This document shows positions 40,736 to 50,431 of a stretch of 64,000 nt of DNA, one piece after another; position 1 is the first letter of the stretch; the number at the start of each line of letters is the position of its first letter. The translations under genes and the position numbers were made by a program. Under the pieces are notes generated by a model. That model made no database searches, had not been told where the DNA came from, and saw only the letters and a list, made by a program, of their open reading frames with translations. The DNA comes from an uncultured Spirochaetales bacterium (GTDB taxonomy: Bacteria; Spirochaetota; Spirochaetia; Sphaerochaetales; Sphaerochaetaceae), in contig CALXXN010000001.1 in NCBI GenBank assembly GCA_944392695.1, positions 244,071-308,070 of the forward strand, written 5' to 3'.

Positions 40736-43208
40736 ATCTCTTGACAAGTCTGGAAAGCACTTCTGCCAGTACAGCGTAATCGATTGGCTTGGCGACATGC
40801 TCATCCATGCCGGCCTCGCGGGTTTCTGCTATGTCCTCAGGGAAGGCGTTGGCGGTCACTGCGATGATCGGCACCTTGCCGGCATCCTCCCTCACCATCG
40901 CCCTGATCGCACGTGCGGCGCCACAGCCATCCAGCTTAGGCATCTTCATGTCGAGGAGTATGGCATCGAAATGTCCGATGGGGGATGCGGCGAAGAGGTC
41001 GACAGCCTCCTGGCCATCCCAGGCCTGGCTCACGATGGCTCCATGATGGGCCAGCATCGCAGCTGCGATCTCCATGTTTATCAGGTTGTCCTCAGCCAGC
41101 AGGATTTCAAGGCCCTTGATGCTTGAAGGATCTCTTCCTGGCTCTTCCACCGTCTCCTCCTCTTCATCAAGCGTGGCAAGGGGGAGTGTGACGGTGACGC
41201 GTGTACCTTCTCCAAGCTTGCTCTCGACATCGATCCTGCCGCTCATCTGGTTGACCAGGCCTGCGACGATTGGCATGCCAAGGCCTGTACCAGTGACCTC
41301 GTGGCTCATGAAGCGGCTCTCCCTCGCATAGGGTTCGAAGAGGCGCTTCTGGAAGTCGCTGCTCATGCCGATTCCATTGTCAACAACCTCGATGACGAAC
41401 TGGTCCATGGCCGCACTGTTGGCATGCTGGCTCACCTGTACCTGGACAAGCCCTCCCTCCTCTGTGTACTTGAAGGCGTTTGAGATGATGTTGTCGACAA
41501 TCTGGCGCAGCCTGCGGCCATCTGCGAGCACATGCCGCGCACTGACATCAGCCTTGAATATGGTTGTGCGTGAACCACTTGCCATGGCCTTGCAGGATTC
41601 AAGCGATGCACTGACGACCGCGGTGATATCAACAGCCTCCTCGTTCATGCTGACGCGTCCCGCCTCCATGCGGCTCATCTCAAGTATGTCATTGACCAGG
41701 GAGAGCAGCTGGGAGGCGTTGAGTGATATCTTGTCGAGGTAGGAGAGCACCTTTTCCTTGTCGTTTATCTCAAGCTTGGCGAGACCGCTGAGCCCCATGA
41801 CAGCGTTCAAGGGCGTCCTCATGTCATGAGACATGTTGCTGAAGAAGGCCTGCTTGGTCTTCTCAGCCTGTTTGGCGGCTTCCAAGGCTTCTTTCAGGAG
41901 CAGTTGCTCCCCAATCTCCCTTTGGCGTTCCGCCTCGACAGTCCTGAAGGTGAGTATCACCTCGCCATCAGGGCTGGTGTCGTCGAATAGCAGGCGTACT
42001 GATACAGCCTTCCAACCATCTGCGAAGCGGCGTTTGACATCACCTCCGAAGTCCTTGACGTCTTCTTTGACGAGCCTCTGGATGTTCTCCAGAGAGAAGT
42101 TCTCCTTGAACTCCTTCATCGTGGCCTCGTCGAGGAAGAGGGCGACTTTTTCTATGAAGGTGGAATAGGGGCCTTCGCGGCTTATCAGGGAGCGCATCTC
42201 ATCAGAGCCCTTGATCATCTCATAAGTCCCCCGTGTCCAGTTCACCCTGTAGAGGGCATAGTACTGGCGGGCTATGATGTCGATCGTCTCCCTGGCCCTT
42301 GCCATACGGCGTCCTGTACTGGCCTCACGCACTGCGTGTATGAGAATCAACACAAGGGCGAGGGCGAAGGCGGCTGAGAAGACGATTGACAGCCGGTTGA
42401 GGTCCTGGAGTATGACGGAGAGGGGCATGGTGACTATGCTCCACCAGCCATTGGCCAGGCGGGAGAAGTGGACACTTCGCTTCTTCCCATCCAGGCCCTC
42501 TATCCTGCGTCCTGTCCAGGAGACGTCATCACGTGAGGCTTCCTCCAACAGGGCCTTTCCGTAAGCCCCCAGGTCAGGATCCTCAGCCATCGGCCCTTCG
42601 TAGGCCAGGACCTGCCCCTCTTCATCAATGAGGATGGCCTCTGTGTCGTAAGGCAGGCCTTGGCTGCGTGCCATGATGTCGACTGAATCCAGGGCTATGT
42701 CGAATATGGCGGTCACCGGCGCGTTGGCACAGCTTGCTGTAAGTGTGATGACCTCCTCTCCCGAGACAGGGGATATGTGGGCTGATTGCAGCCCGCCACC
42801 GTACTCCATGAGGGATGGGACAGACTCCATCAAGAGTCCATCCGATCCATATAGGACGCCATCGTGGATCATGTAGGCCCTGAGGTCTTCATCACCAACA
42901 GTTTCTTCAACCCTTCCGCAGTAGCGTATCCCCAGTTGCACGAGCGCATCATCGTCCCAACCATTGAGATGACGTTCATCCAGGCTGTCCGCTATGAAAC
43001 CCAGGAGGCTCTCATAAGTATTGTGATGTCCTTCCTGGCGGCTTGCGTTGTCAGAGGCGAGTGACCACCCCAGTTCATAAGCATTGGAGATCAATGTGCT
43101 GCGCAGCATGATGAAGCACAGCGTCGACAGCAGGAGGTAGAGTGCAAGGGGGAATACATAGGACCTCAGTTTCCGGCCCACTGCCTTCCTGGTTTCATTG
43201 GAGCGCAT
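40734..43208 (-). CDS. Hybrid sensor histidine kinase
   Basis: An 824-residue membrane sensor. One helix near residues 17-36, an extracytoplasmic domain of about 235 residues (Cache-like: YDTEAILIDEEGQVLAYEG) and a second helix near 278-296 come first. A cytoplasmic PAS-like stretch, the H-box SNMSHDMRTPLNAV, the ATPase domain (NAFKYTEEGG, DNGIGM, GTGLGMPI) and a C-terminal receiver domain with LLDMKMP follow. The ATG at 43208 has AAGGAGG 8 bases upstream and overlaps the HPt gene by 14 bases. It probably relays phosphate through its own receiver to the separate HPt and then to the HD-GYP regulator. The ligand is unknown. Confidence 0.92.
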   Translation of the reverse strand: MRSNETRKAVGRKLRSYVFPLALYLLLSTLCFIMLRSTLISNAYELGWSLASDNASRQEGHHNTYESLLGFIADSLDERHLNGWDDDALVQLGIRYCGRVEETVGDEDLRAYMIHDGVLYGSDGLLMESVPSLMEYGGGLQSAHISPVSGEEVITLTASCANAPVTAIFDIALDSVDIMARSQGLPYDTEAILIDEEGQVLAYEGPMAEDPDLGAYGKALLEEASRDDVSWTGRRIEGLDGKKRSVHFSRLANGWWSIVTMPLSVILQDLNRLSIVFSAAFALALVLILIHAVREASTGRRMARARETIDIIARQYYALYRVNWTRGTYEMIKGSDEMRSLISREGPYSTFIEKVALFLDEATMKEFKENFSLENIQRLVKEDVKDFGGDVKRRFADGWKAVSVRLLFDDTSPDGEVILTFRTVEAERQREIGEQLLLKEALEAAKQAEKTKQAFFSNMSHDMRTPLNAVMGLSGLAKLEINDKEKVLSYLDKISLNASQLLSLVNDILEMSRMEAGRVSMNEEAVDITAVVSASLESCKAMASGSRTTIFKADVSARHVLADGRRLRQIVDNIISNAFKYTEEGGLVQVQVSQHANSAAMDQFVIEVVDNGIGMSSDFQKRLFEPYARESRFMSHEVTGTGLGMPIVAGLVNQMSGRIDVESKLGEGTRVTVTLPLATLDEEEETVEEPGRDPSSIKGLEILLAEDNLINMEIAAAMLAHHGAIVSQAWDGQEAVDLFAASPIGHFDAILLDMKMPKLDGCGAARAIRAMVREDAGKVPIIAVTANAFPEDIAETREAGMDEHVAKPIDYAVLAEVLSRLVKR

Positions 43209-43548
43209 GCCGGATCCCCTCCTTGAGCCGCCTGTCCTCTGCCAGGACCTGGGCTGTGAGTCCAAAGGCCTCAGCTGTCATCCCTGCGCGGAAGAGGCTG
43301 CACTGTGTGCCTGTGAGCTCATGCAGCTTCGTGAAACCAAGATTTGCTGACAGGCCCTTGAGGCTGTGTGAGGCCATCAGGGCCGCATCCGCATCACCCT
43401 GTTCCACTGCCTGGGTGAGCTTGTCAGCTGACTTGTCTTCCAAGTAGGCCCTCAGCAAGCGCTCAAGCAGGCTCGTTGATGACATCACACGTTCCATCAA
43501 GCCATCGAGGTCTATGCCAAGTCCTTCAAGCATCCTGCTGTCCATCAT
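43195..43548 (-). CDS. Histidine phosphotransfer (HPt) protein
   Basis: A 117-residue all-helical phosphotransfer protein. The phospho-accepting His is in ASHSLKGLSANLGF, matching the HPt motif (A-x-H-x-LKG-x-x-x-x-LG). It would move phosphate between the hybrid kinase and a response regulator. It overlaps both neighbours (23 bases with the HD-GYP gene, 14 with the kinase). AGGAGG precedes a double ATG, and the second, at 43545, has slightly better spacing. Confidence 0.88.
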   Translation of the reverse strand: MMDSRMLEGLGIDLDGLMERVMSSTSLLERLLRAYLEDKSADKLTQAVEQGDADAALMASHSLKGLSANLGFTKLHELTGTQCSLFRAGMTAEAFGLTAQVLAEDRRLKEGIRHALQ

Positions 43549-44605
43549 GCCCCTCCTGTGCGAGCCAGGCCCTGAGGTCTCCTTCTTTCTTCAGGAAGAG
43601 TTCGATCAGGGCAGGGTTGAAGACGCCGCATTGTCCTGTGCGGATCATGTCGACAGCCACCTCTGGGCTGAATGCCTCCTTGTAACAACGCTTGCCGCAG
43701 AGTGCGTCATAGACATCAGCCAGGGCGACGACCTGGGAGAAGGGCGTCAGCGCATCGCCAGAAAGCCCTTCTGGGTAACCGCGTCCATCCCAGCGCTCAT
43801 GGTGGTGCAGGGCGATGTCATGGGCGTAGCTGTAGGCGGGGTGCTTGCGTAGTTCTTCAATATGCTCAAGGAGCTGGGCACCCTTTACCGTATGGGTCTT
43901 CATTATTTCAAACTCTTGCGCACTCAAGCGTCCAGGTTTGTTGAGTATGCTGTCACTGATCGCGATCTTGCCGACATCGTGCATGATGGAGGCCAGGGCC
44001 ACCTGATGTGCCTCCTCACTGGTGAGTCCGCTGACGAAGCCTGCCTCTTCAAGGAAGAAGAGTGTGATGTCATGGATCCGCCTTACATGGGCTCCTGATT
44101 CGCCAGAGCGGAACTCGATCGCTGTTGACAGGGCCTCGATCAGGCCGTAGTTCAGGCGGATTATCTGCTTGGCTTGATCAAGAATCTCCCCTGCCTGTTC
44201 CTCGACAGTGTATTCGAGCATCCGCCGCTTCTCGTAGAGTTCGACGACTGATCCGACACGACGTCTGACGATGTAGGGAATCACTGGTTTTGGGATGACA
44301 TCCATCACCCCAAGGCCATAGGCCCGTTTCGTGACAGGTGCATCCGCCTCCGCTGTGATGATGAAGACCGGGGTGTGGGAGCAGAAGTCCAGCGGAGCCA
44401 AGGCTTCCAGCAGGCCCAGGCCATCCATCCCAGGCATCATGTAGTCAAGGAGGACGGCCGAATAGGAAGCCCCTGGCCTCATCAGAGCTTCCAGTGCGGC
44501 CCTGCCGTCCGCCACCTCATCCACCTGCCAGGCTGGTGAGAAGATGTTAGCTATGATGGCGCGCTCAATGGCGTCGTCATCAACGACCAGCATGCGTTTT
44601 TCCAT
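43526..44605 (-). CDS. Response regulator with HD-GYP domain
   Basis: A 359-residue two-domain protein. The receiver (VVDDDAIER, phospho-Asp in LLDYMMPGMDG, Lys in IPKPV) is followed by an HD-GYP phosphodiesterase with HVRRI, MHDVGKIAI, HHHERWDGRGYP and ADVYDALCGKR. HD-GYP enzymes break down cyclic di-GMP, so the output of this relay is probably a change in motility or attachment. It is the first gene of the operon, followed by the HPt and kinase genes. GGGGG precedes the ATG. Confidence 0.93.
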   Translation of the reverse strand: MEKRMLVVDDDAIERAIIANIFSPAWQVDEVADGRAALEALMRPGASYSAVLLDYMMPGMDGLGLLEALAPLDFCSHTPVFIITAEADAPVTKRAYGLGVMDVIPKPVIPYIVRRRVGSVVELYEKRRMLEYTVEEQAGEILDQAKQIIRLNYGLIEALSTAIEFRSGESGAHVRRIHDITLFFLEEAGFVSGLTSEEAHQVALASIMHDVGKIAISDSILNKPGRLSAQEFEIMKTHTVKGAQLLEHIEELRKHPAYSYAHDIALHHHERWDGRGYPEGLSGDALTPFSQVVALADVYDALCGKRCYKEAFSPEVAVDMIRTGQCGVFNPALIELFLKKEGDLRAWLAQEGHDGQQDA

Positions 44606-44655
44606 AAAGCCCCCTGCTATGAGGACTTTAACATGTCCTCGGGTGACAGTGAAGG

Positions 44656-46026
44656 CTAGATGGACAGTCCCGATTCCTTGCGGCGGGTGAGGATTCTTGG
44701 CAGGAGGATGGACATGGTCGTCGTACTGACTGCCGCTGCGATGATGTCGCTCACTGGTTCCGCCCAGAATGCGGCTCCTGGGTCAGAGGCGAAGAGGGGG
44801 ATCGTGAGCAGCGAGATGGTGAACACGGCCTTACGGAACAAGGAGAGCGGCAGTGAGGCCGAGGGCTTGCCAAGAGCCGTGAAGGTATCGACGTTGTTGT
44901 ACTGCAAAGAGAGTGGGATGATCATGGCGGTGAAGACCTTGAGGTAGTGGCCTGTCAGGGCTGCGACATCGCCATCCTGGGTGAAGAGGGCGATGAAGAG
45001 GTCCCCTGCCGTCCAGGCGAGCGCCATCATGATGATCGTGTAGAGCGTGGCGAGCACCTGGACGCGGAGGTATGCCGCCTTGACCCTGGAGACATCCCCT
45101 GAACCATAGGAGTAGCTGATCAGGCCCTGGCTGCCCCCTGTGATCCCTCCCAGTGGGTTCATGACGAGCATGTGGTAGGACTGTATGATCGTCGACGCTG
45201 TTACAAGCATGTCACCAAGTCCTGGCCCGCCTTTCAGCTGGAGCACTGTGTTGAGCAGGATCATCAGCAGGCTGTCTGTCGCAATGATCAGGAAGGGTGA
45301 GAGCCCAAGCTTCGTGATCTTCCATGAAAGCAAGCCTTCTGGCCTGGCGAGGCGCAGTGGTATGGTGGTGGAAGGTCCAAGCAGCCCGGTCACTGTGACA
45401 ATGGCGCTGACCGCCTGGCTGATCACAGTGGCCAGGGCGGCTCCCTTGACTCCCATGCCGAAGACATAGATGAAGAGTGGATCCAGTGCGATGTTGAGCA
45501 CAGCCCCAGTGATGACTGCGCACATGGCCCTGCGGCTCCGGCCCTGGCTGGTCAGGTAGCTGTTCATGCCTGTCGAAATCAGGGCGAAGGGTGTGCCTAT
45601 GACATACCATGTCAGGTATTCAAGGGCGTAGGGCAGGGTGGTCACAGATGAGCCGAAGAGGCTGAGGAGCGGCCGGCGCAGGATGAGGCACAGCGGGGTG
45701 GTCACAAGCGATGCGATGATGATCAGTGCGAAGCCAATGCCTTCGACCTTGACCGCCTCCTCGTGGTCCCCATGGCCCTCCCTCATCGCCATCAGTGGCG
45801 CACCTCCCAGGCCGAAGAGGACGGCGAAGGAGGAGATGAGGCTGGTGACAGGGGCGGCGACGCCGACACCTGCCAGGGCGATGGCCCCATCCACTGGCAT
45901 ATGTCCTATGAACATCCTGTCGACGACGGCGTAGAGGACGTTGACCGCTTGTGAGAGGCAGGTCGGGATGCTGAGCGAGATGACAAGACGCCAGACCGGC
46001 GAATGTGCGAAGTCGAGGTCCTTCAT
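44656..46026 (-). CDS. MATE family efflux transporter
   Basis: A 456-residue, 12-helix exporter of the MATE (DinF/NorM) family, driven by Na+ or H+. Typical segments include PVWRLVISLSIPTCLSQ, VDRMFIGHM and NIALDPLFIYVFGMGVKGAALAT. The substrate (drug or metabolite) is unknown. I start it at the ATG at 46026, which overlaps the rRNA methyltransferase stop (ATGA). The longer frame upstream only re-reads that gene. No Shine-Dalgarno is visible, so translation probably depends on coupling. Confidence 0.92.
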   Translation of the reverse strand: MKDLDFAHSPVWRLVISLSIPTCLSQAVNVLYAVVDRMFIGHMPVDGAIALAGVGVAAPVTSLISSFAVLFGLGGAPLMAMREGHGDHEEAVKVEGIGFALIIIASLVTTPLCLILRRPLLSLFGSSVTTLPYALEYLTWYVIGTPFALISTGMNSYLTSQGRSRRAMCAVITGAVLNIALDPLFIYVFGMGVKGAALATVISQAVSAIVTVTGLLGPSTTIPLRLARPEGLLSWKITKLGLSPFLIIATDSLLMILLNTVLQLKGGPGLGDMLVTASTIIQSYHMLVMNPLGGITGGSQGLISYSYGSGDVSRVKAAYLRVQVLATLYTIIMMALAWTAGDLFIALFTQDGDVAALTGHYLKVFTAMIIPLSLQYNNVDTFTALGKPSASLPLSLFRKAVFTISLLTIPLFASDPGAAFWAEPVSDIIAAAVSTTTMSILLPRILTRRKESGLSI

Positions 46027-47243
46027 CGTGAAACGCGCAGCACGAGGCCTTTCAGGTATTCCGTCTCGGGGAGGGAGACCCGTACAGGATGGTCGGGACC
46101 AGCGCTGAGCTGTTCGAGGATTTGAACCTCCGCATGGGCATCCGCAGCGGCCCATGCGGTCATGCGGCGGAAGTCCTCCCAGGAAAGGGCGCCAGAGCAT
46201 GAGAACGTCGCCAGGATGCCACCATCCGCGATTTTCTGCATGGCAAGGCGGTTGAGGTCCTTGTAGGCCGCCATGGCCTTCTCAAGCTTGGCCTTGGTCG
46301 GTGCCAGCTTGGGTGGGTCGAGTATGATCATGTCGAAGCGTCCCGCTTCCAGTGTACGCATCCATGTGAAGATGTCGGCGCACTCAGTCGTGACACGTGC
46401 CCTGCTGCCTTCGGGGATCGTCTCCCTGTCCTCGTTCAGATGGACCTGGTAGAGGAGGTGCCGGAGGGCGCTTTCCGAGGCGTCGAGGGCATGGACGCTC
46501 CTTGCACCATCCCTGAGGCAGTGGAGGGTGAAGCCTCCTGTGTAGCAACAACCATCAAGGACACTACGTCCCTTGGCATAAGAGCCGACAATCCTCCTGT
46601 TCTCCCTCTGGTCGCAGTAGAAACCGCTCTTCTGACTTGTGCCCCCATCGCTTTCGTACCAGATGGAGTCCTCGCAGAAACTGATGCTGCCACCTTCCTC
46701 CGTGGTCTCCCTTCCCTCTGCGTCGAAGTGGCGTACAGTGCGTTTGAGCCCTTCGAGTGGGGCGAAGGCCGCATCGACAGTCACTGTGCAGTGCTTGCAA
46801 CGTGTGAGTTCCGTCAGGGCCTGGACGATGATGGGCAGGTGGTCATTGGCATAGCGCGATGAGATTAGGATGCGCAGCTGGCTGCCATAGGCATCGACAG
46901 CCAGGCCTGGTATGAAGTCCGCCTCCCCATGGACAAGGCGGAAGCAGTTCGTCCCCTTGGCGTTGAAAAGCGGGGCCCTGGCCATCACAGCATCCTTGAT
47001 GCGTTCCTTGAGCCAGGCATCATCTGGTATGACATCCTCCTTCCAGGACATCAGGTGGAGTGTTATATGGCTTTGCCCGTCAAGCCAGCCATAGGCTATG
47101 AAGCGCCCTTGTGCGCTCTGGACCCGGGCGATACCCGCCTTCTCGAAGGCTGGACTTGTCGACTCGATGGCCCCGGTGAAGACCCAGGGGTTGTGTTTAA
47201 GGAAGACGCGTTCCTTACCGCTTTTGATGCTGACTGTGTACAT
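46023..47243 (-). CDS. rlmI: 23S rRNA (cytosine-C5) methyltransferase RlmI-like
   Basis: A 406-residue class I methyltransferase with an N-terminal PUA domain (GKERVFLKHNPWVFTGAI) and the RlmI layout. GLAVDAYG, KSGFYCDQRENR, the SAM-binding SVLDGCCYTGGF, DPPK and the catalytic SCSGAL follow. The expected reaction is m5C formation in 23S rRNA (C1962 in E. coli). It is the upstream partner of the MATE gene, with overlapping ATGA. The gene is divergent from a HAD phosphatase. Confidence 0.88.
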   Translation of the reverse strand: MYTVSIKSGKERVFLKHNPWVFTGAIESTSPAFEKAGIARVQSAQGRFIAYGWLDGQSHITLHLMSWKEDVIPDDAWLKERIKDAVMARAPLFNAKGTNCFRLVHGEADFIPGLAVDAYGSQLRILISSRYANDHLPIIVQALTELTRCKHCTVTVDAAFAPLEGLKRTVRHFDAEGRETTEEGGSISFCEDSIWYESDGGTSQKSGFYCDQRENRRIVGSYAKGRSVLDGCCYTGGFTLHCLRDGARSVHALDASESALRHLLYQVHLNEDRETIPEGSRARVTTECADIFTWMRTLEAGRFDMIILDPPKLAPTKAKLEKAMAAYKDLNRLAMQKIADGGILATFSCSGALSWEDFRRMTAWAAADAHAEVQILEQLSAGPDHPVRVSLPETEYLKGLVLRVSR

Positions 47244-47267
47244 GGCAGGAGCATCTTAGCCCTTTGC

Positions 47268-47295
47268 TTGAATCTTGTCTCTCCTTGGTTACAAT
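47268..47295 (+). promoter_or_regulatory. Promoter of the HAD-phosphohexomutase operon
   Basis: TTGAAT (47268-47273), 16 bases, TACAAT (47290-47295). The ATG at 47304 begins 9 bases after the -10, so the mRNA should have almost no leader. Confidence 0.6.
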
Positions 47296-47303
47296 TGGCA
47301 GAT

Positions 47304-47963
47304 ATGAAAGCAGTCTTGTTTGATCTTGATGGGACCTTGGTGGACAGCCTCGAGGACATAAGGCAGGCCTTGAACCACTGCATGGGACTCGTACATGCCA
47401 GGACGATCAGCCTGGAGGAATGCCGCACTGTCGTTGGACGTGGCCTCAAGAGGGCCTTGGTCGACGCCCTCTGGTTCTCCAGGTCGGCCTTCCCTGAGGA
47501 CGAGGTGCGGATCCTCCTAAGTGAACTCGTTTCTTACTACAGGGCCCATGCCACTGTGCATACAAGGCCCTATGATGGGATCATGCCCTTCCTCCAAGAG
47601 GCCAAGGAGCAGGGAGCCAGGCTTGGTGTCCTGTCGAACAAGGAGGACGGACTGGCCCATGAAATAGTGTCGACCCTCTTTCCTGCAGGCCTCTTCGATT
47701 ATGTACGGGGGCTCAGGAATGGGGACCTTGCAAAACCAGCGCCTGGTGGCGTGCAGGACTTCATCAACCTTTGCGCATGCGCCCCTGGTGATGTTACAAT
47801 GATTGGCGACAGTGAAGTCGATTGGCAGACAGCCAAGGCGGCAGGTACGGCCTGCCTGCTTGTGGGCTGGGGCTACAGGAGTCTTGATGAACTCAGGGCA
47901 GCTGGAGTTGATGCGCCTGTCGCAAAAGACTTGGAAGGGCTTAGGAGGCTGTTATGGAATTGA
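47304..47963 (+). CDS. HAD-family phosphatase (Gph/phosphoglycolate-phosphatase-like)
   Basis: A 219-residue HAD hydrolase: FDLDGTLVDS (catalytic Asp pair), LSNKEDG, and IGDSEVDWQTAKAAG supplying the C-terminal Asp. The sequence resembles phosphoglycolate phosphatase, but HAD substrates are hard to predict. The start is the ATG at 47304, because longer upstream frames run over the divergent gene. There is no Shine-Dalgarno and the promoter abuts the start, so it is probably translated leaderless. It overlaps the phosphohexomutase gene by 10 bases. Confidence 0.85.
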   Translation: MKAVLFDLDGTLVDSLEDIRQALNHCMGLVHARTISLEECRTVVGRGLKRALVDALWFSRSAFPEDEVRILLSELVSYYRAHATVHTRPYDGIMPFLQEAKEQGARLGVLSNKEDGLAHEIVSTLFPAGLFDYVRGLRNGDLAKPAPGGVQDFINLCACAPGDVTMIGDSEVDWQTAKAAGTACLLVGWGYRSLDELRAAGVDAPVAKDLEGLRRLLWN

Positions 47964-49672
47964 CAAAGGAGATGCGTGAGGAAGTCCTCGCCAAGGCGGA
48001 GGACTACATCAGGAGCGAGAAGGAGGCCTTCTTCCGTGACCAGGTCAAGGGCCTGTTGGATGCCGGGGACTGGGATGGTCTCTATGATGCCTTCTATACG
48101 ACACTGGCTTTTGGAACAGCAGGCATGCGTGGTGTCATCGGTGGTGGCACAAACCGGATCAACAGCTTCATGGTCCGCCGTGTCACACAGGGACTGGCTG
48201 AATACTGCCTTTCTGTCACTGACAAGCCCTCTGTCGTGATCGCCTACGATTCAAGGCTCTGGTCCGCATCATTCGCCAAGTCAGCCGCCCTCGTGCTGGC
48301 CGCCAATGGCGTGAGGACCTATCTGTATGACAGCCTGCATCCGGTTCCGATGCTCTCATTCGCTGTGCGTGACCTCAAGACGACGGCCGGCATCGTGATC
48401 ACGGCAAGCCACAACCCCGCCAAGTACAATGGTTACAAGGTCTACTGGGGTGATGGGGGACAGGTGACACCTCCCCATGACATTGAAATCGCCAGGCTTG
48501 CCAATTCTGTCCAGGCCGCTCAGATAAAGGACTGTGATGAGGATGAGGCCAGGAGTAGTGGGATCCTCTCATCGGTTCCTGCCCATGTCGATGAGGACTA
48601 TTACCAGATGGTGATCTCATCGCTCCGCCTCCCTGACATCATCAGGCGCACGCCTGTCACAGTCGCCTATACACCCTTGCATGGTTCTGGCAATGTACCT
48701 GTGCGCGAAATCCTCTCACGCCTTGGAATCAACTGTGTCGTCGTGCGTGAGCAGGAGGAGCCTGATGGCAACTTCCCGACAGTGAAACTACCCAACCCAG
48801 AGTCCGCAGAAGCCATGACACGTGTCATTGAGCTGGCCAAGTCAGTGAAGGCCGATATCGTCCTTGGCACCGATCCTGATGCAGACCGTCTTGGCATAGC
48901 GATCCCGACAAGCCCAGCCAAGGATGACTACCTCCTGCTTACGGGCAACCAGATCGCCACATTGCTTTCAGACTACCTGCTCGCCACTGCCCGGGAAATG
49001 GGAGGCCGTGACCGCCGCCCACTTGTCGTCAAGAGCCTTGTCACAACAGACATCGTCCGCAAGATCGCCCAGGAGAACGGGGCTGACTGCCGTGATGTCC
49101 TCACTGGCTTCAAATACATTGCACGGGAGATGGACAGGATCGACAGCGGGGAGAACAAGGACAACTACTTCCTCTTCGGCTGTGAGGAGAGCTATGGCTT
49201 CCTGACTGTGAACGACGTCCATGACAAGGACGCTGTCTCATCAGCGGTCGCCGCTGTTGAGATGATGTGCCATTACGCAGGCAAGGGCATGACGCTGCAG
49301 CAACGCCTGGATGGGATTTATGCCCATTACGGCTACCATACTGAACAGGTCTTCTCCAGGGATTACGAGGGTGCGGCCGGCAAGGAGGAGATGGCCCGTA
49401 TCATGAAGTCATTGCGGTCCCTCAAGGCAGGGGCCACCTTCGTCAACAGGACGATCGCCTCTGTCGAGGACCTCCTCCAGGAAGGAGGCGCCTTCCCCAA
49501 GGCCGATGTTGTGATAATCCGCTTCACAAGCGGAGAGAAGCTTGTCGTCCGCCCATCAGGGACGGAACCAAAAATCAAGTACTACATCTTCCTTGTCGAG
49601 GGCAAGGAGGGCCGCGCCGCAGTGGAGCAGGGCAAGGAGGCCGTCCTTGAGGAATTCAAAGCAGCCCTCTGA
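47954..49672 (+). CDS. Phosphoglucomutase/phosphomannomutase
   Basis: A 572-residue alpha-D-phosphohexomutase that moves phosphate between C1 and C6 of glucose or mannose. The active serine is in TASHNPAKYNGYK, the metal loop is DPDADRLG, the sugar-specificity loop is GCEESYGF and the phosphate loop is RPSGTEPK. Length and the FGTAGMRG start match the PgcA/PMM2 class. AGGAGG precedes the ATG inside the HAD gene. It links glycogen, nucleotide-sugar and glycolytic pools. Confidence 0.94.
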   Translation: MELTKEMREEVLAKAEDYIRSEKEAFFRDQVKGLLDAGDWDGLYDAFYTTLAFGTAGMRGVIGGGTNRINSFMVRRVTQGLAEYCLSVTDKPSVVIAYDSRLWSASFAKSAALVLAANGVRTYLYDSLHPVPMLSFAVRDLKTTAGIVITASHNPAKYNGYKVYWGDGGQVTPPHDIEIARLANSVQAAQIKDCDEDEARSSGILSSVPAHVDEDYYQMVISSLRLPDIIRRTPVTVAYTPLHGSGNVPVREILSRLGINCVVVREQEEPDGNFPTVKLPNPESAEAMTRVIELAKSVKADIVLGTDPDADRLGIAIPTSPAKDDYLLLTGNQIATLLSDYLLATAREMGGRDRRPLVVKSLVTTDIVRKIAQENGADCRDVLTGFKYIAREMDRIDSGENKDNYFLFGCEESYGFLTVNDVHDKDAVSSAVAAVEMMCHYAGKGMTLQQRLDGIYAHYGYHTEQVFSRDYEGAAGKEEMARIMKSLRSLKAGATFVNRTIASVEDLLQEGGAFPKADVVIIRFTSGEKLVVRPSGTEPKIKYYIFLVEGKEGRAAVEQGKEAVLEEFKAAL

Positions 49673-50396
49673 CTGCTACCACCTGCGCCTGCCAGGAGGG
49701 CCCATCTACCTGCTGCGCCGCAGCGATGGGCCTTTCAAGGCGGATGCACGTCCTGTCTTCCACCTCTTCTCATCGGGGCATATGAGTGACGAGGAACGGT
49801 CGGATGCCGCGCTTTGCCTCACCGAGGCCTGGGAGGACTGCGCCCTGCGTTTCGTCCAGGAGAAGCGCTATATCCCAAGGCTCTTCATCTCTGCTTCCAT
49901 CTTCCTTGTGACCTACCTCTTCCTGACACTGGTCATAAGGGACCCCCTGCCCATGCTTGATGAGGCCATCATAGCCCTGGTCTGTGCCATCGCTGCCTGG
50001 GTCTTGATGCTCCGCCAGGGCTATGGCAGTGCCATGATGCTTTCTTACAGGCGGCTTTGTGCTGAGGCGGTGGAAGCACTTGAGGAGGAGTATGATGAAG
50101 CGCTGTGCCAAGTCGAGGCCTGGATCGAGGCGGAAGCCATGAAAGGCCAGGCGGCCCTGGCTGACAGCCTTGCAGGTCTTGGAGATGGGATGCCTCCCGC
50201 ACTTGACATCCCTGGTTATCTCCGGGAAGCCTTCGACGACTATCTTGGTGGACAGGGAAAAGCCTATAAGGGCTATCTGGAATTGCTTAAGCGGTCAAAG
50301 CGGCCTGATGCCAGGCTCTCCGGCATACTCCTGCAGGCTTCGCTCTCAGATGGCCTGGACCTGGCACTGCTGGCTTTCCTTCATTCCTTTTCCTGA
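49647..50396 (+). CDS. Hypothetical membrane protein
   Basis: A 249-residue protein with two adjacent transmembrane helices (about 80-98 and 105-123, RLFISASIFLVTYLFLTLVI and EAIIALVCAIAAWVLML). A cytosolic helical region follows, containing an acidic EALEEEYDEALCQVEAW stretch. I place the start at the TTG at 49647, with AAGGAGG 6-7 bases upstream, inside the end of the phosphohexomutase gene (26-base overlap). No ATG near the N-terminus has a ribosome site. No family recognised. It sits between a mutase and a ComEC-like gene. Confidence 0.65.
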   Translation: MRNSKQPSDCYHLRLPGGPIYLLRRSDGPFKADARPVFHLFSSGHMSDEERSDAALCLTEAWEDCALRFVQEKRYIPRLFISASIFLVTYLFLTLVIRDPLPMLDEAIIALVCAIAAWVLMLRQGYGSAMMLSYRRLCAEAVEALEEEYDEALCQVEAWIEAEAMKGQAALADSLAGLGDGMPPALDIPGYLREAFDDYLGGQGKAYKGYLELLKRSKRPDARLSGILLQASLSDGLDLALLAFLHSFS

Positions 50397-50431
50397 GCAG
50401 ATGGCACATCTGTACACATCCCGGCATATAG

